This document shows positions 52,656-61,906 of a DNA stretch of 64,000 bases, one piece after another. The position numbers and the translations under genes are program-made. The stretch spans positions 1,798,001 through 1,862,000 of the forward strand of contig NZ_CP011047.1 in assembly GCF_000982825.1 (NCBI RefSeq), written 5' to 3'. Under the pieces are notes generated by a model. It saw only the letters and a list, made by a program, of their open reading frames with translations, was not told where the DNA came from and ran no database searches. Within the stretch, counting starts at the first letter, position 1; the number at the start of each line of letters is the position of its first letter. This DNA comes from Cronobacter sakazakii. GTDB taxonomy: Bacteria > Pseudomonadota > Gammaproteobacteria > Enterobacterales > Enterobacteriaceae.

Positions 52656-53411
52656 TCATCCATGCAACCGCAGCTGCTGCAAATTCCCGTCGAGCTGTAG
52701 ATCCGTTTTCAGCGTCGCCACCGCGCGGCAAACAAAGGCGCTCTCACGGTGCGCTTCGAGCTTTTTACGCCACTTCTCCGGCACGTCGTCGAGCCGCTCG
52801 TAGAGCGCTTCGAGCGTGCCGAAATCGTTAATCAACTGCGTGGCGCTTTTCGGGCCAATCCCCGCAACCCCCGGTATTTTCGAGCTACTGATCCCCGCAA
52901 GCCCCCAGAAATCTGCCAGCTGGCCTGGTGACACGCCAAATTCACTCTCGATAAACGGCGCGTCCAGCCAGCGTTTCTGGAAATAGTCGCGGATGCGAAT
53001 TTCCGGACGTAAGAGCTGGCAATAGCCTTTATCGGTCGACACGATAGTCGCCTCATGGCCCGCTGCCGCCACTTTCACTGCGAGCGTCGCGGCGAGATCG
53101 TCGGCCTCGTTGCCTTCCACATGCCAGCAGGGCACGCCGCGGCGGGTAAAAGCGTCGCGAAGCGTGGGCATCTCCTGATGCAAATCGTCCGGCATTGGCG
53201 GGCGTCCGGCTTTGTAATCGGGCAGAAGCTGGTGACGCCAGCCCTGCGCGCGGGCTTCATCGTCAAACACCGCGACGGCGTGTGTCGGCTGACTGTTACC
53301 AATCAGTTGCTCCAGCGCGTGCAGACAGGTATCCACGCACGGCGTGCCCTGCACCGCATGTATCCGGCGGATCAGGTTTAGCGCATCGACAATCAGCAAA
53401 TGAACGGGCAT
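52656..53411 (-). CDS. xni: Xni (ExoIX), flap endonuclease-like protein
   Basis: 251-aa protein of the 5'-3' exonuclease/flap endonuclease family, same length as in E. coli. It has the N-terminal HLLIVDALNLIRRI, acidic EGNEADDLAATL near residue 100, STDKGYCQLL, and the helix-hairpin-helix SSKIPGVAGIGPKSATQL. E. coli ExoIX has weak or structure-specific activity. Single-gene unit with a downstream (lower coordinate) repeat array. Confidence 0.94.
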   Translation of the reverse strand: MPVHLLIVDALNLIRRIHAVQGTPCVDTCLHALEQLIGNSQPTHAVAVFDDEARAQGWRHQLLPDYKAGRPPMPDDLHQEMPTLRDAFTRRGVPCWHVEGNEADDLAATLAVKVAAAGHEATIVSTDKGYCQLLRPEIRIRDYFQKRWLDAPFIESEFGVSPGQLADFWGLAGISSSKIPGVAGIGPKSATQLINDFGTLEALYERLDDVPEKWRKKLEAHRESAFVCRAVATLKTDLQLDGNLQQLRLHG

Positions 53412-53504
53412 GGCGGCATCCCTTACGAAAATGACAGGCCGTTACCGTAACATTTTTGCCGGATGCTCACCATTAAGCCGTGTGGATTCAGGAAGATAAC
53501 GCGC

Positions 53505-53529
53505 AAAAAAACGCCCTGCGAACAGGGCG
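53505..53529 (-). terminator. Terminator of sdaC-sdaB
   Basis: CGCCCTG-TTCG-CAGGGCG followed by seven T on the minus strand, 12 bp after the sdaB stop. Confidence 0.88.
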
Positions 53530-53541
53530 GTGAGGAGGGGG

Positions 53542-54909
53542 TTAATCGCAGGCGACCACTTTAACTGCCAGTCCGCCGCGTGAGGTTTCACGATAGCGGG
53601 CGTTCATATCCTTGCCGGTCTCGAACATGGTTTCGATGACTTTATCGAGGCAGACGCGCGGCTCGCTGGTGCGGCGCAGCGCCATGCGCGCGGCATTGAC
53701 CGCCTTCACCGAGGCGATGGCGTTACGCTCAATGCACGGCACCTGTACCTGCCCTGCCACCGGGTCGCAGGTCAGCCCCAGGTTGTGCTCCATGGCAATT
53801 TCCGCCGCGATGCAGACCTGCGCCGGGCTGCCGCCGAGCAGTTCCGCAAGACCTGCCGCCGCCATCGAACAGGCGACGCCCACTTCGCCCTGACAGCCAA
53901 CTTCGGCACCCGAGATAGACGCATTCATCTTATAGAGTGAGCCAATCGCGCTCGCCACCAGTAGGTAGCGCGCCAGTGAGTTAGCGTTTACTTCACGGAT
54001 AAATTTGTCGTAGTACGCCAGTACCGCCGGCACGATACCGCACGCGCCGTTGGTCGGGGCGGTGACCACGCGACCGCCTGCGGCGTTCTCTTCATTGACT
54101 GCCAGCGCGAACATGTTGATCCAGTCCACGACGTTCATCGGATCGGCGTCGTTCTTGTCGTGGCTGACAAGCATACGACGCAGCGCGGCGGCGCGACGCG
54201 GGACGCGCAGTTTGCCGGGCAGAACGCCTTCGGTGGTGGTGCCGCGCTCAATGCCTGCGCGCATTACGTCCCACACCTGCGAGAAATGGGCTTCGAGTTC
54301 TTCTTTACTGTGCAGCGCCAGCTCGTTTTTCATCATCAGGCCGGAGAGTGACAGGCCGGTTTCACGGCAGTGGCGCTGAAGATCCGCGGCAGTGTTATAC
54401 GGATACGGTACATCGATTGCGGACGATTGCGTCTGGCCGAAGTGTGCTTCGTCAACAATAAAGCCGCCGCCAATCGAGTAATAGGTCTGGCTGTAGACAA
54501 CATCGTCGCCCGCAAGCGCGGTAATACGCATGCCGTTTTCATGCAGCGGCAGGTTATTGGCATGAAAATTCATGCACTGATCTACCGGGAACGCCACTTC
54601 GTGCGCGCCGTTCGCCAGCATCAGACGGCTGTGGGTATTCACGTCCTGAATGAAACCGGGAATGGCGTCGATGTCTACGGTGTCCGGCAGGTTGCCCGCG
54701 AGGCCCATAATAATGGCGATATCGGTATGGTGGCCTTTGCCGGTCAGCGACAGGGAGCCGTACACATCCACCACCACTTTCGTCGTCTTATACAGCAGGT
54801 TCTGCGCGACAAGGTCGTCGGTGAACTGTTTGCCCGCTTTCATTGGCCCTACGGTATGGGAGCTGGAAGGACCAATACCGATTTTGAAAATATCAAAAAC
54901 GCTGATCAT
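53542..54909 (-). CDS. sdaB: SdaB, L-serine dehydratase 2
   Basis: 455-aa iron-sulfur enzyme converting L-serine to pyruvate and ammonia, same length as in E. coli. N-terminal FKIGIGPSSSHTVGPM, and cluster cysteines in TNGACGIVPAV, AEVGCQGEVGVACSMAA and LTCDPVAG. ATG at 54909 (MISVFDIF) is chosen as the family start. Second gene after the serine transporter sdaC, 66 bp downstream of it. Confidence 0.95.
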   Translation of the reverse strand: MISVFDIFKIGIGPSSSHTVGPMKAGKQFTDDLVAQNLLYKTTKVVVDVYGSLSLTGKGHHTDIAIIMGLAGNLPDTVDIDAIPGFIQDVNTHSRLMLANGAHEVAFPVDQCMNFHANNLPLHENGMRITALAGDDVVYSQTYYSIGGGFIVDEAHFGQTQSSAIDVPYPYNTAADLQRHCRETGLSLSGLMMKNELALHSKEELEAHFSQVWDVMRAGIERGTTTEGVLPGKLRVPRRAAALRRMLVSHDKNDADPMNVVDWINMFALAVNEENAAGGRVVTAPTNGACGIVPAVLAYYDKFIREVNANSLARYLLVASAIGSLYKMNASISGAEVGCQGEVGVACSMAAAGLAELLGGSPAQVCIAAEIAMEHNLGLTCDPVAGQVQVPCIERNAIASVKAVNAARMALRRTSEPRVCLDKVIETMFETGKDMNARYRETSRGGLAVKVVACD

Positions 54910-54944
54910 GATGTGTACCATCGAATAAATAACGGGGGAGGGCT

Positions 54945-54966
54945 CGCGCCGCCGGGCGGCGGCGCG
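54945..54966. other. Intercistronic hairpin between sdaC and sdaB
   Basis: CGCGCCGCC and GGCGGCGCG form a 9-bp GC-only stem with a GGGC loop and no T run. It may stabilise sdaC mRNA or reduce sdaB transcription. Confidence 0.5.
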
Positions 54967-54975
54967 GACAAAACA

Positions 54976-56262
54976 TTAGCTGAAGAGTGAGTAGAAAATC
55001 GCGGAGATGGCGATAAGACCCATGATGGTCACAAATACGTTGCTGATGTGGCCGCTGTATTTGCGCATCGCCGGGACTCTTGCAATGGCGTACATCGGCA
55101 TCAGGAACAGGATCATCGCGATAATCGGGCCGCCCAGCGTTTCGATCATGCCGAGAATGCTCGGGTTCAGGGTCGCTACGATCCAGGTGGTGATCAGCAT
55201 GAACAGCGCGGTGATGCGGTTCAGTTTGTTTACTTCGATGGTTTTGCCACGGCTGCGCAGCGATTTAATCACCATGCCGTTGAAGCCTTCACGTGCGCCC
55301 AGATAGTGGCCGAGGAACGATTTGGTGATGGCGATGATTGCGATAACCGGACCTACCCAGGCGATAACCGGCACATTGAAGTGGTTAGCCAGGTAAGACA
55401 GGATGGTGATGTTCTGTGCTTTCGCTTCCGCCAGGTTTTCCGGGGAGAGGCTCAGTACGCAGCTGAATACGAAGAACATCACGGTAACGACCATCATGAT
55501 GTGCGCGTATGCCAGAATGCGGGAGCATTTTTTCTCCGCTTCAGCGCCGTACTCTTCACGTTTCGCCACGGCGAAAGCGGAGATGATCGGCGAGTGGTTA
55601 AAGGAGAACACCATGACCGGTATAGCCAGCCACAGGGTCATCAGCAGGCCATTACCGGTGGAAGCATGGCTGAAAGAAAGAGTTTCCAGCGCTGCACCAC
55701 TCCAGTTCGGGATCAGGAAGCAGGCCATCAGCATCAGGACAGCAACGAACGGGAACACCAGTACGCTCATCGCTTTCACAATCATCTGCTCGCCGAAACG
55801 CACGATAGTCATCATGCCGACAATCAGAATCAGAGAAAGGATCGCGCGCGGCGGAGACGCCAGCCCCAGCTGGTGCGTAATGAAGCTATCAACCGTGTTA
55901 GTGATCGCTACGCTGTACATCAGCAGGATAGGGTAAATCGCGAAGAAATAGAGCAGAGTGATGACTTTACCTGCACCAACGCCGAAATGTTCTTCGACCA
56001 CTTCGGTGATGTCTTCACCCGGGTTTTTACCGGACAGCACGAAGCGGGTCAGCGCGCGGTGTGCGAAGAAGGTCATCGGGAATGCAAGAATTGCCATGAT
56101 AATCAGGGGAATCAGGCCACCAACACCGGCGTTGATCGGCAGGAAAAGCACCCCTGCGCCAATCGCGGTGCCGTACAGGCCAAGCATCCACATGGTATCA
56201 GTTTTTCGCCACGCGCTGCTTTTGGCTGCTGTAGCAACATTGACGGTTTGAGTCGTTTCCAT
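54976..56262 (-). CDS. sdaC: SdaC, L-serine/H+ symporter
   Basis: 428-aa inner-membrane transporter of the STP/HAAAP family with about eleven membrane segments, matching E. coli SdaC (429 aa). Begins METTQTVNVA; motif YGTAIGAGVLFLPINAGVGG follows. It imports serine for SdaB, encoded next. GGAG precedes the ATG at 56262. Expression in E. coli depends on CRP and Lrp; no site is certain here. Confidence 0.94.
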   Translation of the reverse strand: METTQTVNVATAAKSSAWRKTDTMWMLGLYGTAIGAGVLFLPINAGVGGLIPLIIMAILAFPMTFFAHRALTRFVLSGKNPGEDITEVVEEHFGVGAGKVITLLYFFAIYPILLMYSVAITNTVDSFITHQLGLASPPRAILSLILIVGMMTIVRFGEQMIVKAMSVLVFPFVAVLMLMACFLIPNWSGAALETLSFSHASTGNGLLMTLWLAIPVMVFSFNHSPIISAFAVAKREEYGAEAEKKCSRILAYAHIMMVVTVMFFVFSCVLSLSPENLAEAKAQNITILSYLANHFNVPVIAWVGPVIAIIAITKSFLGHYLGAREGFNGMVIKSLRSRGKTIEVNKLNRITALFMLITTWIVATLNPSILGMIETLGGPIIAMILFLMPMYAIARVPAMRKYSGHISNVFVTIMGLIAISAIFYSLFS

Positions 56263-56683
56263 CTGTGTATCTCCTGGAGGAAGCAAAAACGAACTTTAAA
56301 GTGACATTCAATAAATTTGCGACGAACGGTAAAACGAAATCCTGTAGAGCGGGATTTTTTTGTAATTTTTCCCCAAATCTCTGGCGGTGCGAAAGATACA
56401 TTCACGCACTGAATCTATCAGTGATCCCGATCCCAATTGCAATAATCCACTTTTTTATTACGCGTTTTTTAGATCATATCACTGGCTTTGGGCGCGACAC
56501 CGTTATTAATGCGCGCAGAGCCTGACACTGACGGCAGATGAGGTAAATAGAGCGGAAGAAAATGATGATTAATTTTCTGTAAAAACCAGCAAAAACAGCA
56601 CGTCCGGATTCTTTCGCAGAAATTTCCGGGATTATGCGCGGTGTTTTTTAGAGCGCAAACGTTTTGGTTAAGTGACAGATGAT
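56263..56683. promoter_or_regulatory. Gene-free sdaC upstream region
   Basis: AT-rich region of about 420 bp. It holds a GC-rich hairpin-like stretch (AATCCTGTAGAGCGGGATTTTTTT near 56338) that could be a leader terminator-like element, and AGATCATATCAC near 56470, a poor CRP-like match. No open frame has gene character. Confidence 0.45.
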
Positions 56684-56708
56684 AAAAAAGGCGGCCTCGC
56701 GGCCGCCT
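56684..56708 (-). terminator. Terminator of ppnN
   Basis: AGGCGGCC-GCGA-GGCCGCCT hairpin followed on the minus strand by a T run, 4 bp after the ppnN stop. Confidence 0.88.
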
Positions 56709-56712
56709 GATT

Positions 56713-58077
56713 TCAGGTACAGATTTCGTAGCAGGGAATATAGGCAGAACCAGGCAGTTTCATGCGGTGCTGGGCGACGAACCCTTGCAGGAGATCGTCC
56801 ATGCGCTTCATCATCTGCGCATCCCCATGAATTTTATAGCGTCCGTACTTCTCAATGGCGCGGATGCCCACCTCTTTCACGTTACCCGCGACGATACCAG
56901 AGAAGGCGCGGCGCAGGTCGGCCGCCAGAATTTCCGTCGGCTGATCGGGGTAGAGCTTCAGGTTAGCCATGTTTTCGTGGGTCGGCTCGAACGGCACCTG
57001 GAGATCCGGCGAAATGCGAATCGCCCAGTTAAAGCTGTACGCATCACCCGTTTCGCGGCGGCACTCTTTCACCAGCGGCATCGCTTTTTTCATTTCGCGC
57101 GCCACTTCCGCCGGGTCGTCGATGATGACGCGATAATGGCGGCGGGCCTTCTCGCCGAGCGTGTTGACGATAAAGTCGTCCAGCACGCGGAAGTAATCGG
57201 CGCTCTCTTTCGGGCCGGTCAGGATCAATGGCAGTACCTGATCCGCATTGTGTGGGTTCATCAGAATACCAAGCAGATAAAGCAGCTCTTCCGCCGTACC
57301 AACGCCGCCTGGGAAGATGATGATCCCGTGGGCGATACGCACGAACGCTTCGAGGCGTTTTTCGATATCCGGCATGATGATAAGTTCGTTCACCAGCGGG
57401 TTAGGCGGCTCGGCGGCGATGATGGAAGGCTCGGTCATGCCGATAAAACGCCCTTCTTTATAACGCTGCTGGGCATGGCCGACCGCCGCGCCTTTCATCG
57501 GCGCTTCCATCGCGCCCGGCCCGCAGCCGGTGCAGATGTTCAACTCGCGCAGCCCCAGCTGGTTGCCGACGCGTCGGGCGTAGAGATATTCGGTTTCGTT
57601 AATGGAGTGGCCGCCCCAGCAGACCACCATATTCGGCGCCTCGCCCACGTGCAGCGCTTTCGCGTTTCGCAGGATAGAAAACACCAGGTTGGTGATATGA
57701 ATGGAGTCAGTCAGATTCAGATGCTGAAAGCGCCCGGCGTTATGGATTTGCCCGTTGACGAACAGAATGTCGCGCAGCACCGCGAAGAGGTTGGCCTGCA
57801 ACGAGCGAATGATCTGCCCGTCGACGAAGGCCTCTTCCGGCGGGTTAATCAGCTCAAGCTTTACGCCGCGTTCGCGGCGCAGCACATTGATATCGAAATT
57901 TTCAAAGCGCGACAGCAGCGCTTTGCTGTTATCGGTCTGGCTACCGGAATTGAGAACCGCGAGCGAACAATTGCGAAACAGTTGATACAGGTCGCTGCTG
58001 GCGGTGCGCTTAAGCATGTCCACTTCCAGCTGCGACAGCAGATCCATCGAGCCCAGCGGGCTAATATGTGTAATCAA
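56713..58077 (-). CDS. ppnN: PpnN (YgdH), pyrimidine/purine nucleotide 5'-monophosphate nucleosidase
   Basis: 454-aa LOG-family nucleosidase, same length as in E. coli. It splits nucleotide monophosphates to base and ribose-5-phosphate and is tuned by (p)ppGpp. The active-site motif is PGGVGTAEELLYLLGILM near residue 255, and the ribose-binding region TGCGPGAMEAPMKGA near residue 185. TTG start (M-ITHISPLGSM) with AAGGAG well placed. The TTG is chosen because the residues after it match the E. coli N-terminus. Confidence 0.93.
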   Translation of the reverse strand: MITHISPLGSMDLLSQLEVDMLKRTASSDLYQLFRNCSLAVLNSGSQTDNSKALLSRFENFDINVLRRERGVKLELINPPEEAFVDGQIIRSLQANLFAVLRDILFVNGQIHNAGRFQHLNLTDSIHITNLVFSILRNAKALHVGEAPNMVVCWGGHSINETEYLYARRVGNQLGLRELNICTGCGPGAMEAPMKGAAVGHAQQRYKEGRFIGMTEPSIIAAEPPNPLVNELIIMPDIEKRLEAFVRIAHGIIIFPGGVGTAEELLYLLGILMNPHNADQVLPLILTGPKESADYFRVLDDFIVNTLGEKARRHYRVIIDDPAEVAREMKKAMPLVKECRRETGDAYSFNWAIRISPDLQVPFEPTHENMANLKLYPDQPTEILAADLRRAFSGIVAGNVKEVGIRAIEKYGRYKIHGDAQMMKRMDDLLQGFVAQHRMKLPGSAYIPCYEICT

Positions 58078-58194
58078 GTAAGCTCCTTACGGGGCGATAA
58101 ACGCCGCTCCCTCTGATTACAATAGCCCCGCCATGTGACATTTAACAACCCACCCCGCACCGCCTTCATGACGGATTTGCGGGATGTTTAGCAA

Positions 58195-59040
58195 TTACTG
58201 ACGCGCCAGACGGCCGGTGGCTGGCGTAAAGTCGCCGTTGCTGCGCCATGGGTTGATATCCAGACCGCCGCGGCGGGTGTAGCGCGCATACACACTGAGC
58301 TGTTCCGGCTGGCAGAATCGCGTGATGTCGTTAAAGATGCGCTCGACGCACTGCTCGTGAAATTCGTTGTGATGGCGGAAAGAGACCAGATAGCGCAGCA
58401 GTTTTTCCCGGCAGATTTTCGGCCCGCGATAGTGAATTTGTACGGAGCCCCAGTCCGGCTGGTGCGTGATAAGACAGTTGGATTTGAGCAGGTGGCTCAC
58501 CAGCGTCTCATCCACCGTCTCTTCACCTGCTGCTCCGGAAAGCAGCGCGGCGTCGAATTCATAATCGGTGATGTTAATATCCTGATTATCGATGCAGTCG
58601 CCGCTAAGACGCGCGACCGGCTCGCCTTCCACATCCTCAAGGCGGCGAAGCGTGACGGAGACATCGCCCTGCGCGCAGGCGCGTAAATCGCGCTCCAGCG
58701 TCTCGCGTACCGCGTCCAGGCTTTCAAACTGCGTCTGGTTAAAGCTGTTGAGATAGAGCTTAAAGCTTTTCGATTCCACCAGGTTGACGCTGGTGGCGTT
58801 AATCTCAACCTGACCTATCGCCACCTGCGGCAGGCCGTTGCGGTTAAGCCAGGATAGCTCATACATCGTCCAGATATCCGCGCCGTGGAAGGGCAGGGCA
58901 TCGGCGCGCAGGCCCAGCGGATCGCGGTTTAAACTGCGCGGAACTGGCTGGAGCAGCGAGGCGTCGTAAACGTCGCGATAATCAGTGGATTTGCCGAGCG
59001 TCAGGCCGTGAAGCGCCTGATGATTTTCATAAGAAGTCAT
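58195..59040 (-). CDS. queF: QueF, NADPH-dependent 7-cyano-7-deazaguanine reductase
   Basis: 281-aa unimodular-long (tandem T-fold) enzyme of queuosine synthesis that reduces preQ0 to preQ1. The catalytic Cys is in LLKSNCLITHQPDWGS near residue 190, with Asp seven residues later. The QueF NADPH motif E(S/L)K..K is visible as VESKSFKLYLNSFNQ near residue 90. Divergent from syd. Confidence 0.95.
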   Translation of the reverse strand: MTSYENHQALHGLTLGKSTDYRDVYDASLLQPVPRSLNRDPLGLRADALPFHGADIWTMYELSWLNRNGLPQVAIGQVEINATSVNLVESKSFKLYLNSFNQTQFESLDAVRETLERDLRACAQGDVSVTLRRLEDVEGEPVARLSGDCIDNQDINITDYEFDAALLSGAAGEETVDETLVSHLLKSNCLITHQPDWGSVQIHYRGPKICREKLLRYLVSFRHHNEFHEQCVERIFNDITRFCQPEQLSVYARYTRRGGLDINPWRSNGDFTPATGRLARQ

Positions 59041-59109
59041 GTGTCACCGTGATAATACAGGTACAATACAGGGTTCAGTGTATCTTACCTGACCTGAAGA
59101 GAGAATCTG

Positions 59110-59655
59110 GTGCAAAACGAAGTCCAACAGGCGCTGGCGGCATTCAGCGCGCGCTACTGCGAAGCGTGGCGGCAACAGCGGGGCAGCCTGCCCGTCAGTG
59201 AAGAATATATCGGTATTTCCTCCCCGTGCATTGTATCCACCCACCCGGACGCGGTAGAGTGGGAACCTCAGCCGTTTACGCCTGAAGAATCGCTCGGCGC
59301 GGTTGAGAAGGCGCTCGACATTGTGATTCAGCCGGACGCCCATGCCTTTTACGCAAGCCAGTACGCTGGCGATATGACCGCGCAGTATGATGACGTAGCA
59401 TTAACGCTGTTACAGGCCTGGAGCCAGGACGATTTCCGCCGTGTGCAGGAAAACCTGATAGGCCACCTGGTAACGCAAAAACGCCTGAAGCTGTCGCCGA
59501 CCATTTTTATTGCTACGCTTGATAGCGAGCTGGATGTGATTTCGCTGTGTAACCTGACCGGTGAAGTCGTCCAGGAGACGCTCGGCACCCGCAAGCGCCG
59601 CGTGTTGGCACCGTCGCTCAGCACATTTCTGAGCCAGCTTACCCCCTTCGTGTAA
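59110..59655 (+). CDS. syd: Syd, SecY-interacting protein
   Basis: 181-aa cytoplasmic protein, same length as in E. coli, that binds SecY and monitors the translocon. Family stretches: FSARYCEAWRQQ, LDIVIQPDAHAFY and DDFRRVQENLIGHLVTQKR. GTG start at 59110 with AGAGAG upstream. Upstream neighbour of csrB, as in E. coli. Confidence 0.94.
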   Translation: MQNEVQQALAAFSARYCEAWRQQRGSLPVSEEYIGISSPCIVSTHPDAVEWEPQPFTPEESLGAVEKALDIVIQPDAHAFYASQYAGDMTAQYDDVALTLLQAWSQDDFRRVQENLIGHLVTQKRLKLSPTIFIATLDSELDVISLCNLTGEVVQETLGTRKRRVLAPSLSTFLSQLTPFV

Positions 59656-59675
59656 TCCTTTTTTGCCTGCACCCG

Positions 59676-59693
59676 TGTAAGAGATCTCTCACA
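59676..59693. promoter_or_regulatory. UvrY (GacA-type) box upstream of csrB
   Basis: TGTAAGAGATCTCTCACA is an 18-bp near-perfect palindrome matching the UvrY/GacA consensus TGTAAG-N6-CTTACA with one change. A second half-site TGTGAGAGATC follows at 59699. It lies about 180 bp upstream of the csrB start, as in E. coli. Confidence 0.8.
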
Positions 59694-59865
59694 AACCCTG
59701 TGAGAGATCGCCGTCAGAGTAAGGGTTTTCTTACGTCAGCTAAAAATGAATAGTCTTATAATTCAAAGGCCTTTGTGCTCACGCTTCGCTTGCGAATGAA
59801 ACTTATCTTAAATTGAACCTGTAAGCCGCCTTGTAAGTGCAGGCGGATTGCGAGATTCTATCCCT

Positions 59866-60226
59866 GCCGACACGGAGTGGCGCTGAAGCGAACATCAGGA
59901 TGATGGCGCTTCAAAAAGGACACGCCGGAGGGCGATTCAGGGAAGGCTTCAGGATGAAGCGAAAGGACGGCGCAGGAGCGCTGAGGGACACCTCCAGGAA
60001 GGAGAATGTGAGCCGGTCAGGATTACCGGTGGGTCAGGAAGACCAGGGACACGCATCAGGATGATGCACCAGTGACATCAGGACGATGTGGGCAGGACGC
60101 GTAAACGGACGTAAGGCCGAAAGGCCGCAGGAAAAGTTGTCACGGACGAGCAGGGAGCACCGAAAAGTAGCCGGACTGCTGCGAAACGAACCGGGAGCAC
60201 TGTGTTATCACAGTGCTCCCTTTTTT
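59866..60226 (+). ncRNA. csrB: CsrB small RNA
   Basis: About 361 nt (E. coli 369) in the syd-yqcC gap. Contains about 23 GGA motifs, many as CAGGA/CAGGGA in hairpin loops, which sequester the regulator CsrA. It ends GGGAGCACTGTG-TTAT-CACAGTGCTCCC with six T. The 3' part AAACGAACCGGGAGCAC is very similar to E. coli. The 5' end is set by alignment of GCCGACACGGAGT to the E. coli start and by GATTCTATC (-10 region) 8 bp before it. Confidence 0.95.
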
Positions 60227-60295
60227 ATGCTTTTTTTTCTTCCGCCGGGAAATGGTATGCTGCGCGCCCGGTTTTTTTGATTCACAGAGGTTGTT

Positions 60296-60625
60296 ATGGA
60301 ACGCCATCAACGGGTTCGCCAGCAGTTGCAGCGCGTCGAGCAGGTGTTGCGTCATCATCAGCAGTGGCAAAGCGCCGCGCCGCATTCCTCCGCGTTTGAA
60401 AGCACGCAGCCTTTTTGCATGGACACGCTTGAGCCTTACGAATGGCTGCAATGGGTGTTGATCCCACGCCTACACGCGCTGCTGGACGCCGGCGCGCCGC
60501 TGCCGCAGACGTTTGCCGTTGCCCCTTATTATGAAGTTGCGCTTGAAGCGAGCCATCCGGCGCGCGACGCTGTACTGGTGACGCTGGTTGAGCTGGACGC
60601 GCTGTTCGCCGGTGACGACGCGTGA
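60296..60625 (+). CDS. yqcC: YqcC, DUF446 protein
   Basis: 109-aa cytoplasmic protein of the YqcC family, matching E. coli (109 aa). Family patterns: PFCMDTLEPYEWLQWVLIPR and PLPQTFAVAPYYE. Function unknown. Overlaps truC by 4 bp (GTGA), so the two are coupled. First gene of yqcC-truC-yqcA. Confidence 0.92.
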   Translation: MERHQRVRQQLQRVEQVLRHHQQWQSAAPHSSAFESTQPFCMDTLEPYEWLQWVLIPRLHALLDAGAPLPQTFAVAPYYEVALEASHPARDAVLVTLVELDALFAGDDA

Positions 60626-61419
60626 GCCTCGAAATCCTTTATCAGGATGAATGGCTGGTGGCGGTCAATAAGCCGTCCGGCTGGCTGGTCCACCGCAGCT
60701 GGCTCGATCGCGATGAAAAAGTCGTCGTCATGCAGACGGTTCGCGATCAGATAGGCCAGCACGTTTTTACCGCTCACCGTCTCGACAGGCCCACATCCGG
60801 CGTGCTGCTGATGGGGCTTTCCAGCGAGGCGGGAAGGCGGTTAGCGCAGCAGTTTGAACAGCATCAGATCCAGAAACGCTACCACGCTATCGTGCGCGGC
60901 TGGCTCACCGACAGCGCCGTGCTGGATTATCCGCTGGTGGAAGAGCTTGATAAAATCGCCGATAAATTCTCACGGCAGGATAAAGAACCGCAGCCAGCCG
61001 TAACGCACTATCGCGGCCTTGCGACCACCTCGCAGCCGGTCGCCGTCGGGCGTTATGATTCAGTGCGCTACAGCTTGGTGGAGATGCTGCCGCAGACCGG
61101 CCGTAAACATCAGCTGCGCCGCCATATGGCGCATCTGCGCCACCCGATTATCGGTGACTCAAAGCATGGCGATCTGCGCCAGAACCGCGCGGCGGCCGAG
61201 CACTTCGGCTGTAACCGCTTGATGCTTCACGCCAGCGAGCTGACGCTGACGCACCCGTTTACCGGCGCGCCGCTCACCATCCGCGCAGGTCTGGATGATG
61301 TCTGGCGTCTGGCGCTGGCGCATTTTGGCTGGCAGACGCATCTCCCCGCTGCCGATGGGGTTGAGTTTCCCGCTGCGAACCCTCACGATGAAGACAGTCT
61401 GCATTCAAAAGGAGAGTAA
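60622..61419 (+). CDS. truC: TruC, tRNA pseudouridine65 synthase
   Basis: 265-aa RluA-family synthase (E. coli 260) acting at U65 of tRNA-Ile and tRNA-Asp. The catalytic Asp lies in AHRLDRPTSGVLLMG near residue 54. TGRKHQLRRHMAHLRHPIIGD is the conserved RNA-binding loop (split here at about residues 157-177). GTG start, coupled to yqcC; the C-terminal tail is slightly longer than in E. coli. Confidence 0.94.
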   Translation: MSLEILYQDEWLVAVNKPSGWLVHRSWLDRDEKVVVMQTVRDQIGQHVFTAHRLDRPTSGVLLMGLSSEAGRRLAQQFEQHQIQKRYHAIVRGWLTDSAVLDYPLVEELDKIADKFSRQDKEPQPAVTHYRGLATTSQPVAVGRYDSVRYSLVEMLPQTGRKHQLRRHMAHLRHPIIGDSKHGDLRQNRAAAEHFGCNRLMLHASELTLTHPFTGAPLTIRAGLDDVWRLALAHFGWQTHLPAADGVEFPAANPHDEDSLHSKGE

Positions 61420-61422
61420 GCG

Positions 61423-61872
61423 ATGGCAAGCGTAGGGATTTTTGTCGGCACCATGTACGGGAATTCACTGCTGGTGGCGGAAGAAGCACAGGCGATCCTG
61501 AAAAATCAGGGACATAACGCAACGGTATATGAAGATCCTGATATCACCGACTGGGAGCGTTATAGCGATGGGTACGCGCTCATTGTCACTTCCACGACCG
61601 GTCAGGGCGATCTGCCGGACAGCATCGTGCCGCTCTATCAGGCTATCAAAGATCAGCATGGTCATCAGCCGACGCGGCGTTACGGCCTGATTGCGCTCGG
61701 CGACAGCAGCTACAGCCATTTTTGCGGCGGCGGCAAGAAATTTGACGCGCTGTTGCAGGAGCATGCGGCGCAGCGCGTCGGCGAGGTGTTATACATTGAC
61801 GCCGCGGAATATCCGGAGCCGGAAACGCTCTCCAGCCCCTGGGTCGAGCAGTGGAGCGCGCTGCTTAAGTAA
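61423..61872 (+). CDS. yqcA: YqcA, short-chain flavodoxin
   Basis: 149-aa flavodoxin, same length as in E. coli. FMN phosphate loop is GTMYGNSLLVAEEA near residue 9; aromatic and acidic loop residues are in TSTTGQGDLPDS and LGDSSYSHFCGGGK. It may donate electrons to TruC-linked or other reactions; no partner is proven. Starts 3 bp after truC. Confidence 0.93.
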   Translation: MASVGIFVGTMYGNSLLVAEEAQAILKNQGHNATVYEDPDITDWERYSDGYALIVTSTTGQGDLPDSIVPLYQAIKDQHGHQPTRRYGLIALGDSSYSHFCGGGKKFDALLQEHAAQRVGEVLYIDAAEYPEPETLSSPWVEQWSALLK

Positions 61873-61880
61873 ACCATGCG

Positions 61881-61901
61881 GTCGGCGCTTTGTGCGCCGA
61901 C
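61881..61901. terminator. Hairpin between convergent yqcA and barA
   Basis: GTCGGCGC-TTTGT-GCGCCGAC, 8-bp stem, weak T run (GGTTTAT). Likely shared bidirectional terminator. Confidence 0.55.
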
Positions 61902-61906
61902 GCGGT

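Noticed and set aside
56767..58116. 449-codon antisense open frame opposite ppnN
   Set aside because: Shadow of ppnN with Arg/His-rich product; the sense strand gives the complete known protein.
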